Part shown: positions 24,201-33,932 of the stretch, piece by piece
How the letters are laid out: each line of letters begins with the position of its first letter
Numbering within the stretch: the first letter of the stretch is position 1
NCBI GenBank assembly: GCA_951812825.1
Contig: OX638324.1
Coordinates: 987,141 to 1,051,140 of the forward strand
Direction: 5' to 3'
Source: an uncultured Dehalococcoidia bacterium
GTDB taxonomy: Bacteria; Chloroflexota; Dehalococcoidia; Lucifugimonadales; GCA-2712585
Length of the DNA: 64,000 nucleotides
The notes under the pieces: model-generated
What the model was told of the DNA's origin: nothing
The model's input: the letters and a program-made list of their open reading frames with translations, nothing else
Database searches by the model: none
Made by a program: the position numbers and the translations under genes

Positions 24201-25610
24201 ATGCCTCCTAAAACCATGTTCGACAAGATCTGGGACGCCCATGTGGTGCATCAGGAATCCGGTGCGCCTTCCCTCATCTATATAGACCTGCACCTGGTGC
24301 ACGAGGTCACCTCGCCCCAGGCCTTCGAGGGACTGCGTCTGGCGGGTCGGGAGGTTCGGCGGCCCGACCTGACCGTCGCCACCGTCGACCACAACACGCC
24401 GACGTGGGAGCTTTCCCGTCCTGTAGTCGACCCCATCTCCAAGCGCCAGCTCGACGCCCTGGCTGTCAACCTCAAGGACACGGGAATCGCCTTCTACGAC
24501 CGGTTCAGCCGCAACCAGGGCATCGTCCACGTCATCGGCCCGGACCTGGGCTACACCCAGCCGGGCATGACCGTCGTATGCGGCGACAGCCACACCTCAA
24601 CCCACGGAGCGCTGGGGTGCTTCGCCCTCGGCATCGGCACCTCAGAGGTGGAGCACGTGCTGGCCACCCAGACCCTGCGCCAGTTCAAGCCCAGGACCAT
24701 GGAGGTGCGGGTGAAGAGTCCGCTGCCCACCGGCGTGGAAGCCAAGGACCTGATCCTCGGCATCATCGGACAGATAGGCGTCAACGGCGGCGCGGGCCAC
24801 GTCATCGAGTACACCGGCGAGGCGGTACGCTCCCTCTCCATGGACGGGCGCATGACCGTTTGCAACATGAGCATTGAAGGGGGTGCCCGGGCGGGGATGA
24901 TTGCCCCCGACGAGACCACCTTCGAATACGTCCGCGGCCGTTCCTTCGCCCCCAAAGGCGACGATTTCGAGGCTGCTGTGGACCGGTGGCGCAAACTGCC
25001 GTCCGACGACGGCGCGGTCTTCGACAGGCAGGTGGTCATCGACGCCGCATCACTGGAACCCTTCGTCACCTGGGGCACCAACCCCGGGATGGTTGCGAAG
25101 ATAACGGACCGCGTCCCGGACCCGGCATCCTTCCAGCAGCCGGCCGAGCGGGAAGCCGCCCAGCGAGCCCTCGACTACATGGCCCTGGAGCCGGATACGC
25201 CCATACAGGACATTGCCATTGACAGAGTCTTCATCGGGGCTTGCACCAACAGCCGAATCGAGGACCTGCGGGCCGCCGCCGCAGTGGTCAAGGGTAAGCG
25301 GGTAAACAACGGCGTATATGCCATGGTCGTGCCCGGTTCGGCCCGGGTGAAGGAGGAAGCGGAAGAGGAAGGCCTGCACCGCATCTTCGCCGACGCGGGC
25401 TTCGACTGGCGGGTGGCAGGGTGCTCCATGTGCCTGGGCATGAACCCGGACGTACTCCAGCCCGGCGAGCGGTGCGCCTCCACCTCCAACCGCAACTTCG
25501 AAAACCGGCAGGGCAAGGGCGGACGGACGCATCTGGTCAGCCCACCCATGGCCGCCGCCGCCGCCATCGCCGGCCACTTCGTCGACATCCGGGAGTGGAA
25601 GACGAATTGA
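24201..25610 (+). CDS. leuC: 3-isopropylmalate dehydratase large subunit
   Basis: A 469-residue aconitase-family subunit that holds the [4Fe-4S] cluster and, with LeuD, isomerises 2- to 3-isopropylmalate. Visible signatures are [14 protein letters not shown], the cluster cysteine regions [13 protein letters not shown] and [11 protein letters not shown], and the C-terminal [12 protein letters not shown]. Length is as usual for the LeuC1 type. It starts with ATG at 24201, 83 bases after leuA, and is followed by leuD after 33 bases. Confidence 0.96.
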   Translation: MPPKTMFDKIWDAHVVHQESGAPSLIYIDLHLVHEVTSPQAFEGLRLAGREVRRPDLTVATVDHNTPTWELSRPVVDPISKRQLDALAVNLKDTGIAFYDRFSRNQGIVHVIGPDLGYTQPGMTVVCGDSHTSTHGALGCFALGIGTSEVEHVLATQTLRQFKPRTMEVRVKSPLPTGVEAKDLILGIIGQIGVNGGAGHVIEYTGEAVRSLSMDGRMTVCNMSIEGGARAGMIAPDETTFEYVRGRSFAPKGDDFEAAVDRWRKLPSDDGAVFDRQVVIDAASLEPFVTWGTNPGMVAKITDRVPDPASFQQPAEREAAQRALDYMALEPDTPIQDIAIDRVFIGACTNSRIEDLRAAAAVVKGKRVNNGVYAMVVPGSARVKEEAEEEGLHRIFADAGFDWRVAGCSMCLGMNPDVLQPGERCASTSNRNFENRQGKGGRTHLVSPPMAAAAAIAGHFVDIREWKTN

Positions 25611-25643
25611 ACCACCCATCCACAAGGAGCGTACCAGCCTGAT

Positions 25644-26243
25644 ATGGAACCCTTCACAAAGCTATCCGGCGTCGCCGCGCCCCTCGACAGGGTGAACGTG
25701 GACACCGACCAGATCATCCCCGCCGTGCACCTGAAGCGCATCGAGCGTACGGGTTACGGGCAGTTCCTCTTTGGCCCGCTGCGATTCAACGCCGACGGCG
25801 AACCGAACCCTGACTTCATCCTCAACCACCCCAGCATCCAGAATCCGAAGTTCCTCGTCGCGGGACGTAATTTCGGCTGCGGCTCCTCGCGGGAGCATGC
25901 GCCCTGGGCGCTGGAGGACTACGGGTTTCGGTGCATCATCGCGCCCAGCTTTGCAGACATCTTCTACAACAACTGCTTCCAGAACGGCCTGCTGCCGGTA
26001 GTCTTATTGGAGGAGCAGGTTGCCGCCCTGATGGACAAGCTGAAGCAGCAGCCGGGTGCGACCCTCTCCGTGGACCTGGAGGCACAACGGCTTTGGAGCG
26101 ACGACGGAGAGTTTGTCTTCAGCTTTGAAGTAGATCCTTTCCGGAAACGCTGCCTCCTGGATGGCTTGGACGACATAGGCCTGACGCTGTTGCACGAGGA
26201 CAAGATCAGCGACTACGAGCGCAGGATGGGCGTGGCTGGGTGA
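25644..26243 (+). CDS. leuD: 3-isopropylmalate dehydratase small subunit
   Basis: A 199-residue swivel-domain subunit pairing with LeuC. The [22 protein letters not shown] start and the substrate-specificity loop [17 protein letters not shown] are diagnostic of the bacterial LeuD1 type. It is placed between leuC and leuB on the same strand, with spacings of 33 and 22 bases. Confidence 0.96.
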   Translation: MEPFTKLSGVAAPLDRVNVDTDQIIPAVHLKRIERTGYGQFLFGPLRFNADGEPNPDFILNHPSIQNPKFLVAGRNFGCGSSREHAPWALEDYGFRCIIAPSFADIFYNNCFQNGLLPVVLLEEQVAALMDKLKQQPGATLSVDLEAQRLWSDDGEFVFSFEVDPFRKRCLLDGLDDIGLTLLHEDKISDYERRMGVAG

Positions 26244-26265
26244 CCTTCGCCGTGGAGACTTGTCT

Positions 26266-27360
26266 ATGAACTTTCGCATCGCAGCCCTTCCCGGCGATGG
26301 CGTAGGCCCAGAGGTAACGGCCCAGGCCGTGAAGGCCCTTCACAACGTTGGAGAATGCTTCGGCCACACCTTCGAAGTCCAGCGCGGAGCCATCGGCGGT
26401 GGGGCCATCGACGATGGGGGGGACCCCTTCCCCCCGGAAAGCCTGGAACTCTGTCGCGGCAGCGCAGCCGTGCTTCTTGGTGCAGTGGGCGGCCCCAAGT
26501 GGGACGATCCACAAGCCGACGTGCGTCCGGAAGACGGTCTGCTGGCCCTGCGAAAGTCCTTGCAGCTTTTTGCAAACCTCCGGCCTGTGAAGCTTCATCC
26601 CGCGCTCATCGACGCCAGCCCGGTCAAGCTGGAGGTGCTTGAGGGCGTGGACCTGGTGGTGGTGCGCGAGCTTACCGGCGGCCTGTACTTCGCCGAGCCA
26701 AAGAAGCGCTGGGCGGACGCCGATGGCCGCGCCGCTGTGGACACGCTGGCTTACACGGAAGCGGAAATTCGGCGCATACTCCACACGGCTTTCCGTTTGG
26801 CCATGACCCGCCGTCGGCGCGTGACTTCCGTCGACAAGGCAAATGTGCTGGAGACCTCCCGTTTGTGGCGAGAACTGGCGGACGAAGTGGCAGAGGACTA
26901 CGGAGACGTAGTCCTCGAACACATGCTGGTGGACAACGCCGCAATGCAGCTCGTACGCAGCCCTTCGCAGTTCGACGTAATCGTTACCGAAAACACCTTC
27001 GGGGACATCCTCACCGACGAGGCCGCCGTACTTTCCGGCTCCATGGGGATGCTGCCTTCGGCGAGCCTGGGCGAGGGCGGCGGCGACACTCCGCTTGGTC
27101 TCTACGAACCCATCCACGGCAGCGCCCCAGACATCGCGGGAAAGGGCATCGCCAACCCGCTGGCCGCCATCCTGAGCGCCGCCATGATGCTGCGTCTGTC
27201 TCTTGGCCTTGGGCGTGAAGCGGAGGCATTGGAAGATGCCGTGGCCCGCACGCTGGAGGACGGCTGCCGCACCGCGGACATAGCCCGCCCCGGCGAAACG
27301 TCTCTCTCCACCGACGCCATGGGAGACGCGGTAGTCAGTCGTATTTCGGATTCCCGGTAA
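26266..27360 (+). CDS. leuB: 3-isopropylmalate dehydrogenase
   Basis: A 364-residue NAD-dependent oxidative decarboxylase producing 2-oxoisocaproate. It shows [13 protein letters not shown] at the N-terminus, [32 protein letters not shown], and the cofactor-site stretch [18 protein letters not shown] at 26266 has GGAG eight bases upstream, better placed than a TTG two codons earlier. It completes the leucine-specific enzymes of the operon; the final transaminase is elsewhere. Confidence 0.96.
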   Translation: MNFRIAALPGDGVGPEVTAQAVKALHNVGECFGHTFEVQRGAIGGGAIDDGGDPFPPESLELCRGSAAVLLGAVGGPKWDDPQADVRPEDGLLALRKSLQLFANLRPVKLHPALIDASPVKLEVLEGVDLVVVRELTGGLYFAEPKKRWADADGRAAVDTLAYTEAEIRRILHTAFRLAMTRRRRVTSVDKANVLETSRLWRELADEVAEDYGDVVLEHMLVDNAAMQLVRSPSQFDVIVTENTFGDILTDEAAVLSGSMGMLPSASLGEGGGDTPLGLYEPIHGSAPDIAGKGIANPLAAILSAAMMLRLSLGLGREAEALEDAVARTLEDGCRTADIARPGETSLSTDAMGDAVVSRISDSR

Positions 27361-27367
27361 TCCACGA

Positions 27368-28048
27368 ATGGACGCCTCCTCCCATCCACCCGTGAAGGCA
27401 ATAGTCCTTGACTTTGACGGGGTTATCCTGGAGTCCAACCAGATAAAGGGGGACACCTTTCCGCGGCTGTTCCACCAGCATCCCCAGCACGCCGAGGCCA
27501 TGATTAAGCTCCACCAAGACCACGGCGGCATGCCCCGCCAGGAGAAGCTGCGCATCATCTGCGAGGACATACTGGGCCAGACCGTAGATGAGGACGAGAT
27601 TCAACGCTTGAGCAGGGAGTTAGGCAGGCTGGTTGACGACGCGATAATGGCGTGTCCATTCACCCCCGGCGCGCTCGAATTCCTGCAAGCCTACTCGACC
27701 CGCTGCCCGCTCTTCATCGCCACCGGCACACCCGAAGACGAGATGCAGCCCCTCGTTGAACGCAGGGGGCTAGCCCCCTATTTCGCGGGGGTTTACGGTT
27801 CACCCAGGAACAAGGCCGCCATTCTGCGGGACCTGATGGACAAAAACGGCTGGCGTCCCGAAGATATCGTCTTCGTGGGCGACTCCATCGACGACTACCA
27901 CGGAGCGCAGGCCACGGGAGTCCCCTTCATCGGGCGCGTCGGCCCCGATAAGCCAAACCCCTTTGTCGCCGCCGGTGTGGGCCTGCTGGTCCATAGCCTG
28001 GCGGAACTGCACCGAATTTGGCAGGGAGTCCCCGTCAGCCCATCTTGA
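27368..28048 (+). CDS. HAD-superfamily phosphatase
   Basis: A 226-residue haloacid dehalogenase-like hydrolase of the phosphoglycolate-phosphatase type. Motif I is VLDFDGVILES with the nucleophile Asp, motif II is FIATGTPE, and motif IV is VFVGDSIDDYHGA. A helical cap lies between motifs I and II. It starts seven bases after leuB, so it is translated from the leu transcript, but its substrate is unknown. Its last 14 bases overlap the 3' end of the convergent amidohydrolase gene. Confidence 0.85.
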   Translation: MDASSHPPVKAIVLDFDGVILESNQIKGDTFPRLFHQHPQHAEAMIKLHQDHGGMPRQEKLRIICEDILGQTVDEDEIQRLSRELGRLVDDAIMACPFTPGALEFLQAYSTRCPLFIATGTPEDEMQPLVERRGLAPYFAGVYGSPRNKAAILRDLMDKNGWRPEDIVFVGDSIDDYHGAQATGVPFIGRVGPDKPNPFVAAGVGLLVHSLAELHRIWQGVPVSPS

Positions 28049-29213
28049 AGAGACGGGCGCAGTTTTCTCCCGCAATTAGCCGCTTCTGCTCCGTCGGAAC
28101 ACCCTCCAAGATTTCCTCCACAATCTGCCTGGACCTGGGGAAGGTGGACTCGGCGTGGGGATAGTCGTTTCCCCACATGAGGGTCTCCACGCCGATGTAT
28201 TCCCGCATCTGCATGCCCGGCCCGTCTTCCTGGAAGCAGATGAACATGTTGCGACGAAAGATATCGCTCGGAAGCATACCGCCGCTAAATCGACGGCCTC
28301 CAAATCGTTCGGGGCGGCGGATCTCCTGGTAAGCCACGTCCATCCGATGGAGCAGATAGGGCGCCCACGAAACCTCGTACTCCACCAGCCCGACTTTCAA
28401 CGTAGGATGACGCTCGAAAACGCCCGAGAAGATCATCGCCACCACGTTGTCTCGCATGTCGTATTCCTGATTGATGAACTCCACCATGCCGCGACTGTTG
28501 CCGAAAGTGGCCTTCTCGTTAGGACTCCAACGTGACGTGCCGCTGTGGATGGAGAGGGGCATGCCCAGCTCTTCCGCCGTTTCCCAGAGAGGCTCGTACA
28601 TCAGGCCGTGATAGCGACCAAAGAGGGGTCTCTGGGGAATCGTCGCGCCGGCCAGCCCAAGAGAAGCCGCCCAAAGGAGTTCTGCAACCCCTTCATCCAC
28701 CACGTCCACGTTTAGCATTGCCATACCCTTTATCCGGTCCGGATACGGACTGCAGAACTCCGCCAGCCAGTTGTTGTACGCCCTGAATACCGCCGAAAGC
28801 AGGTCCGTGGAGGGGATGAGCCACGACTCCAGCCCCACCGAGGGGTAGACCACGGCCCCTGAAACACCGTCCAGTTCCATGTCCTTCACGTGGGCGTGAG
28901 GGTCATAGCCGCCCCTCCTCACGTCTTCATACACCCCGTCAATGCTGATACTCTCCGGGGCGTCGAACCGCCTTCCTGCCTGGGTGTCGGAGCCGACGAT
29001 GCCAAAATTGACGTTGCCGTCGGCGTACCAACGATCAACTCCGTCTTCGCGGACGACTCTTGGTGTACGGTGCGCGTAGGCGGGATCGATGTAGCGCGTC
29101 CAGAGGTCGGGCGGCTCCACAACGTGGGAGTCGGATGACACCAGCCTGTACCCGGGCGTGTCGTTTAATTCTGAGGCCACGCCAGCCTCCAACCGGGAAG
29201 GTTCACCTTCCAT
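28035..29213 (-). CDS. Amidohydrolase family 2 (COG2159-type) hydrolase
   Basis: A 392-residue relative of the protein at 19726-20880. It opens with LVSSDSHVVEPPDLW, then has GMPLSIHSGTSRW with a metal-ligand histidine and the late LMWGNDYPHAESTFP containing the catalytic aspartate. The N-terminal HxH motif is again replaced by Asp-x-His. The start is ATG at 29211-29213 with GGAGGAGG four bases upstream. It begins inside the end of the preceding unknown gene (49-base overlap), which implies co-translation. Substrate unknown. Confidence 0.85.
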   Translation of the reverse strand: MEGEPSRLEAGVASELNDTPGYRLVSSDSHVVEPPDLWTRYIDPAYAHRTPRVVREDGVDRWYADGNVNFGIVGSDTQAGRRFDAPESISIDGVYEDVRRGGYDPHAHVKDMELDGVSGAVVYPSVGLESWLIPSTDLLSAVFRAYNNWLAEFCSPYPDRIKGMAMLNVDVVDEGVAELLWAASLGLAGATIPQRPLFGRYHGLMYEPLWETAEELGMPLSIHSGTSRWSPNEKATFGNSRGMVEFINQEYDMRDNVVAMIFSGVFERHPTLKVGLVEYEVSWAPYLLHRMDVAYQEIRRPERFGGRRFSGGMLPSDIFRRNMFICFQEDGPGMQMREYIGVETLMWGNDYPHAESTFPRSRQIVEEILEGVPTEQKRLIAGENCARLFKMG

Positions 29214-29641
29214 GCGTCCTCCTCCCACAACATTGGAATAATCAAGCCGGACTTGAGGACTGGCCCTCGCATTTCCTCATGATCATAGCCGACGCCCATG
29301 GGCAGGAAGGCAAAGGCGTTGGCGTCGTCCACGTAGCTGGTGGGTGCAACTCCCAAATCTGACAAATCCTCCAGGGGCCAGTATTTGAGTACAGCCTTGC
29401 GGAAGCCATCCAGCATCGGCCCACGGAGCGGATGGGACGAATCGTTGGATGCCTGGTACACCTGCTGCAGGTCGATGCCCCGTTCCGTGGCCCACACCCC
29501 TTGTCGGACACCGCGCGACTCCTTGGAGAGCATCTCCCAAGCCACTGCCATGTTGCCGTCGCGAACGGCTTCAGCAAAACGGCCTGCTGCGAGGCCGCAT
29601 GCATCGGGCGAATTGCTACGCCGAGTGCCGGGAATTCTCAC
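29165..29641 (-). CDS. Unknown protein, possibly NTF2-like
   Basis: A 158-residue frame starting with GTG at 29639-29641 that overlaps the stop of the HicB-like gene by four bases (GTGA). The N-terminal part (AAGRFAEAVRDGNMAVAWEMLSKES) resembles the first helices of SnoaL/NTF2-like proteins, and the C-terminal half holds short beta segments (KSGLIIPMLWEEDAWKVNLPGW). No catalytic motif is recognisable. The tight overlaps on both sides argue that it is expressed. Confidence 0.6.
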   Translation of the reverse strand: MRIPGTRRSNSPDACGLAAGRFAEAVRDGNMAVAWEMLSKESRGVRQGVWATERGIDLQQVYQASNDSSHPLRGPMLDGFRKAVLKYWPLEDLSDLGVAPTSYVDDANAFAFLPMGVGYDHEEMRGPVLKSGLIIPMLWEEDAWKVNLPGWRLAWPQN

Positions 29642-29958
29642 TGAACCCGCCTAACCCCGGCGAGAGTGGGAATCTTTACGACGTAAGCCTGATAGAACTT
29701 CCCGGGAACCATCAACAACGTGACTTCATCTCTCTCGCTCGGAAGGTTCTCCCTCACCGTAACGCCACATTCCCGAAACTCCCGGTCCAGCGTGCCTATA
29801 TCCACCAATTCCTCCAGATACACCTCAATCGCATCTTCAAGCATATCGAAGGCTTCTTCCACTGTATCGCCACAACTTGCGATCCCCAATCCAACACAAT
29901 GGGACGCGAAATGGTGGTCTTCCTTCTCCACCATTCCCGTAAGTATCACTTCCGGCAT
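29638..29958 (-). CDS. Orphan HicB-like protein
   Basis: A 106-residue protein of the HicB fold (EKEDHHFASHCVGLGIASCGDTVEEAFDMLEDAIEVYLEEL), with a variable C-terminal tail. ATG at 29956-29958 has GGAG five bases upstream; a longer frame to 30027 has no ribosome binding site. Unlike the pair at 16922-17462 it has no adjacent hicA. The next gene downstream is the NTF2-like protein. It may be a solitary regulator or the remains of a pair. Confidence 0.7.
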   Translation of the reverse strand: MPEVILTGMVEKEDHHFASHCVGLGIASCGDTVEEAFDMLEDAIEVYLEELVDIGTLDREFRECGVTVRENLPSERDEVTLLMVPGKFYQAYVVKIPTLAGVRRVQ

Positions 29959-30134
29959 GATTTCTCCAAAACCCGGCTCATCCAATATCAGGGGATTACT
30001 GTATTGCAATTGAATGCCCCAATTCAAGCTGACCGGCGCTTATGCCATTATTGACCTCTTTCACTGGACACAAAGGGCCTGCCTGAATAGAATCAGTCGC
30101 AGAACTCCCACACATACTAACGGAGGCCGCAAAT

Positions 30135-33100
30135 ATGGAAACCGTGAACCCCGCCCTGTTCAGCTCAATGGAATGGCGCTTGATCGGGCCGCACCGCGGC
30201 GGTCGGGTTGTTGCCGTAGCCGGCGACCCCACTGAGCCGATGACCTTCTACTTTGGCGCCTGCGCGGGCGGCGTATGGAAGACCAACGACGGCGGGACTT
30301 ACTGGCGGAACATCACGGACGGCTTCCTGAACGTTTCCGCCGTGGGCGCCGTCGCCGTCGCCGCTTCCGACCCCAACGTCATCTACGTAGGCACCGGCGA
30401 AGCGTGCCTCCGCGCCAACGTCTGCCACGGCGACGGGGTGTACCGCTCAACGGACGGCGGTCAGACGTGGGCACACCTGGGCCTGGAAGACACGCACCAC
30501 ATCTCCCGCGTCCGGGTCCACCCGCAGAACCCGGACCTGGTCTACGTGGCGGCCATGGGTCACGCCTACGGCCCCAACGAAGACCGGGGCGTCTTCCGGT
30601 CCTCCGACGGAGGCAGAACGTGGGAGCACATCCTTCGCAAGAGTCCCGACGCCGGAGCCGCCGACCTCTCCATGGACCCCAACAACCCCAGGATTCTATT
30701 CGCCGCCATCTACCAGGCGCGGCGGTATCCCTGGATAAACGTCAGCGGCGGCCCAGACAGCGGCCTCTACCGCTCCACCGACGGCGGCGACACCTGGGAG
30801 GAGATCACCAATAATCCGGGCCTGCCAGACGGCCTCAAGGGTCGCATGGGCGTGTCCATCTCACCCGCCAAGTCAGGCCGCGTGTGGGCTATGATCGAGT
30901 CCCGGAAGGGCGGCCTCTTCCGCTCCGACGATGGCGGCGACACCTGGGAGCTGGTCTCCGACAACCCCGATATTCGCGGCCGTCCCTGGTACTACAGCCA
31001 CGTCTTCGCCGACACCCGGGACCCCGAAACTGTCTATATTCTTGAAGGCGGCGCGTACAAATCCGTCGACGGCGGGCGCAACTTCGGCCCCGTCTACATG
31101 CCCCACGGCGACCAGCACGACCTCTGGATTGACCCCGTCAACCCGCGGCGCATGATTGAAGGCAACGACGGCGGCGCCTGCGTGTCCTTTAACGGGGGCG
31201 AAACCTGGTCCACCATCTACAACCAGCCCACGTCACAGTTTTATCACGTGACCACGGACACCCGCTTCCCCTATCGTGTCTACGGCGCGCAGCAGGACAA
31301 CACCACCATGAGCCTCCCCAGCCGTTCCTACACCGGCGCGATTTCCATGGCCGACTATCACACCGTCGGCGGCGGCGAGAGCGGCTACATCGCCGTCAAT
31401 CCCGACGATCCCGATATTGTCTACGCCGGCAACCACTCCAACGGCTACGTCAGCCGCTACAACCATCGCACCCGCCAGGTGCATAACGTGATGGTGTGGC
31501 CGGAATCTTCCGCCGCCATCGCCGCCAAGGACATGAAGTACCGCTTCCAGTGGACCTTCCCCATCCACTTCTCGCCCCACGACTCTAACGTGCTTTACAC
31601 GGCGGGCAACCACGTCTTCCGCTCCACCGATCAGGGCAACTCCTGGGAGCCCATCAGCCCGGACCTCACTCGCAACGACGAGTCCAAGATGGAAGTTTCC
31701 GGCGGGCCCGTTTCCCTGGACGGCACCAACGCGGAATACTACTGCACCGTCTTTGCCCTCGCCGAATCTCCCGTCCAAGCCGGAATCCTCTGGGCGGGCA
31801 CCGACGATGGGCTCGTCCATCTTTCCAGGGACGACGGCGGCTCCTGGCAGAACGTGACGCCGCCGGACCTGCCGCCTTGGGCCCTCGTCAGCATTATCGA
31901 AGCTTCACCCCACCATCCAGGGACGGCATATCTGGCCGCTACCTGCTACAAGCTGGACGACGAAGCCCCGTATCTCTACCGGACTACGGACTACGGGGAC
32001 ACGTGGACGCGCATCGTCGAGGGCATCCCCTCCAACCACTTCACCCGTGTTATCAGGGAAGACCCGGAGCAGAAAGGTCTGCTCTACGCCGGCACGGAAT
32101 ACGGCATGTTGGTATCCTTCGACGGCGGCGACCAGTGGCAGCCTCTGCAACAGAACCTGCCCGTGGTCCCCATTCACGACCTGGAAGTGAAGGATGACGA
32201 CCTGGTGGTCGCCACCCACGGCCGCGCATTCTGGATAATGGACGACCTTTCTCCCCTGAGGCAGATAGCCGCAGACCCCGCCGGAGCCTCGGTGCGTCTC
32301 TTCAAGCCTCGAACAACCCACAGGCACACGCCGCCGGAGACCTTCGGCGTGCCCTCCAAGGCTCCGTGGGGATACGAACGCACGGGCACCCTCGTGGTCG
32401 CCTACGCTCAGCGGCCCGACGACGATGACGGGGTTATCAGAGACTATATGGACGGCGGCGCCAACCCCCCCAACGGCGTCTACGTCCACTACTATCTGGA
32501 TGAGGTCACCGATGACCCTGTTTCCCTCACCTTCCTGGACGCCACCGGAGAGCCCATCATCCGCTTCCGATGTCGCGATGACGAAGACGCTCCGGCCATG
32601 GCCCTCGACGAGGAGCGCGGTCCAAAGCCGAGAGACGGTCTGAATCGCTTCGTTTGGAACATGCGGTATCCCAAGGCGCAGCCCCTGCCGGGCGACCCCC
32701 TGACGGAATCACTGCATCCGCCTGAAGTCACCGGCCCCAAAGCACCCCCCGGCAGCTATGCGGTACGTTTGCAGGTAGGCGATCGCACCCTCACCCAACC
32801 CTTTGAAATCGTCAAGGACCCCGGAATCGAATCCACCCAGGAAGACATGCAGGCCCAGTTCAGCTTCCTGATTGGAATGCGCGACAAGCTGACCCAGACT
32901 CACGCCGCCGTCGAGCAGATTCGCGGCATTCGCAAGCAGGTGGACGAGTGGGCAGGGCGAACCAGCGTCCAAACCGTGGCCGAAGCTGCCCAAGACCTCA
33001 AGGATAAGCTCGGAGCCATCGAAGGAGAACTCGCTCAAGTCAAGGCCAATGCTCAGATTGACCGGCTCAAGTATCCCGCCAAGATCAACGGCAAGCTGAC

Positions 33101-33290
33101 AGGGCTCATTTCCTGGGTAACCAGCTCAGACGAGAAGCCGACGGAGCAGTCGAAGGAGGTCTTCGGGATGCTGTCCAACCAGGTCAACGTGCAGATGGAC
33201 GCCCTGCAGAAGGTTCTCGACGAAGACGTGGCCAAGTTCAACGCCCTGATTGATGAATTGGCGGTTTCTCCTCTGAACCCGAACCCCTAA
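30135..33290 (+). CDS. Giant BNR/Asp-box repeat protein (sortilin-like propeller)
   Basis: A 1051-residue protein with at least ten Asp-box motifs of the S-x-D-G-G-x-T-W kind (RSTDGGQTW, RSSDGGRTW, RSTDGGDTW, RSDDGGDTW, RTTDYGDTW and others) across residues 40-700. These predict two beta-propellers, as in sialidase-like and VPS10/sortilin proteins. From about residue 730 a beta domain follows, then a helical, probably coiled-coil segment around 930-1035. No signal peptide or membrane span is visible, so the protein may be cytoplasmic or exported by another route. Glycosidase function is often assigned to these proteins by name but is not evident here. An ACGGAGG site precedes ATG at 30135. 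Confidence 0.8.
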   Translation: METVNPALFSSMEWRLIGPHRGGRVVAVAGDPTEPMTFYFGACAGGVWKTNDGGTYWRNITDGFLNVSAVGAVAVAASDPNVIYVGTGEACLRANVCHGDGVYRSTDGGQTWAHLGLEDTHHISRVRVHPQNPDLVYVAAMGHAYGPNEDRGVFRSSDGGRTWEHILRKSPDAGAADLSMDPNNPRILFAAIYQARRYPWINVSGGPDSGLYRSTDGGDTWEEITNNPGLPDGLKGRMGVSISPAKSGRVWAMIESRKGGLFRSDDGGDTWELVSDNPDIRGRPWYYSHVFADTRDPETVYILEGGAYKSVDGGRNFGPVYMPHGDQHDLWIDPVNPRRMIEGNDGGACVSFNGGETWSTIYNQPTSQFYHVTTDTRFPYRVYGAQQDNTTMSLPSRSYTGAISMADYHTVGGGESGYIAVNPDDPDIVYAGNHSNGYVSRYNHRTRQVHNVMVWPESSAAIAAKDMKYRFQWTFPIHFSPHDSNVLYTAGNHVFRSTDQGNSWEPISPDLTRNDESKMEVSGGPVSLDGTNAEYYCTVFALAESPVQAGILWAGTDDGLVHLSRDDGGSWQNVTPPDLPPWALVSIIEASPHHPGTAYLAATCYKLDDEAPYLYRTTDYGDTWTRIVEGIPSNHFTRVIREDPEQKGLLYAGTEYGMLVSFDGGDQWQPLQQNLPVVPIHDLEVKDDDLVVATHGRAFWIMDDLSPLRQIAADPAGASVRLFKPRTTHRHTPPETFGVPSKAPWGYERTGTLVVAYAQRPDDDDGVIRDYMDGGANPPNGVYVHYYLDEVTDDPVSLTFLDATGEPIIRFRCRDDEDAPAMALDEERGPKPRDGLNRFVWNMRYPKAQPLPGDPLTESLHPPEVTGPKAPPGSYAVRLQVGDRTLTQPFEIVKDPGIESTQEDMQAQFSFLIGMRDKLTQTHAAVEQIRGIRKQVDEWAGRTSVQTVAEAAQDLKDKLGAIEGELAQVKANAQIDRLKYPAKINGKLTGLISWVTSSDEKPTEQSKEVFGMLSNQVNVQMDALQKVLDEDVAKFNALIDELAVSPLNPNP

Positions 33291-33338
33291 ACCCACTAAG
33301 GCGGCGTCGGGAAACTAGACGCCCTAAAGGAGGGAAGA

Positions 33339-33836
33339 GTGTCGGCCACCGACGACCTGATGGCGAATAACGCCGGCTATGCCGAGAGTTTCGACAAGGG
33401 GCATCTGGCCGCGGCGCCCGGCCTGAAGATTGCCGTGGTGACGTGCATGGACGCCCGCCTTGATACTCATAAGCTTTTGGGCCTCGTTGAGGGGAACGCC
33501 CACGTCATCCGCAACGCGGGAGGCGTCGTGACGGACGACGTCATCCGCTCCCTGATGATTTCCCAGCGCCTGCTGGGAACCCGCGAGGTGATGGTGATTC
33601 ACCACACCGGCTGCGGTATGGCTACCTTTAGGGACGACGACCTGAAGGACGCCGTTGAGGACGAAACGGGCATCCGGCCATCCTTTGCGCTGGAAGCGTT
33701 CCGGGACCTGGAACAAGACGTACGCCAGTCGATGGCGCGCATCGAGGCCAGCCCGTTCATCCCGGCCAAGGACGGGGTACGCGGCTTCGTCTACGACTGC
33801 GCCACAGGGAGGTTGGGGGAGGTGGAGGGCGGGTAG
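33339..33836 (+). CDS. Beta-class carbonic anhydrase
   Basis: A 165-residue zinc enzyme hydrating CO2 to bicarbonate. The ligands are in VVTCMDARLD (Cys, and the Asp-Arg pair) and HHTGCGM (His, Cys). IRNAGGVVTDDVIRSL is the conserved substrate-site segment. The length fits the short plant-like/clade D type. GTG at 33339 is preceded by AAAGGAGG. It follows the BNR protein after 48 bases on the same strand and converges with aroF. Confidence 0.92.
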   Translation: MSATDDLMANNAGYAESFDKGHLAAAPGLKIAVVTCMDARLDTHKLLGLVEGNAHVIRNAGGVVTDDVIRSLMISQRLLGTREVMVIHHTGCGMATFRDDDLKDAVEDETGIRPSFALEAFRDLEQDVRQSMARIEASPFIPAKDGVRGFVYDCATGRLGEVEGG

Positions 33837-33932
33837 CGCCTTACGGGTACAGCCCTAAACCCTGAGCCAGGTCGCTCTTCCTTCCCGATTACTAGCGCGA
33901 AGACGGGCGGGAAAAAGGACTATTGCACCCAC

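Noticed and set aside
29060..29362. 100-codon plus-strand frame over the amidohydrolase start
   Set aside because: It is antisense to two overlapping minus-strand genes with good start signals.
33837..33932. Possible terminator between carbonic anhydrase and aroF
   Set aside because: Only a weak TCCCG/CGGGA pairing with a long loop is visible, which is not enough for a terminator call.
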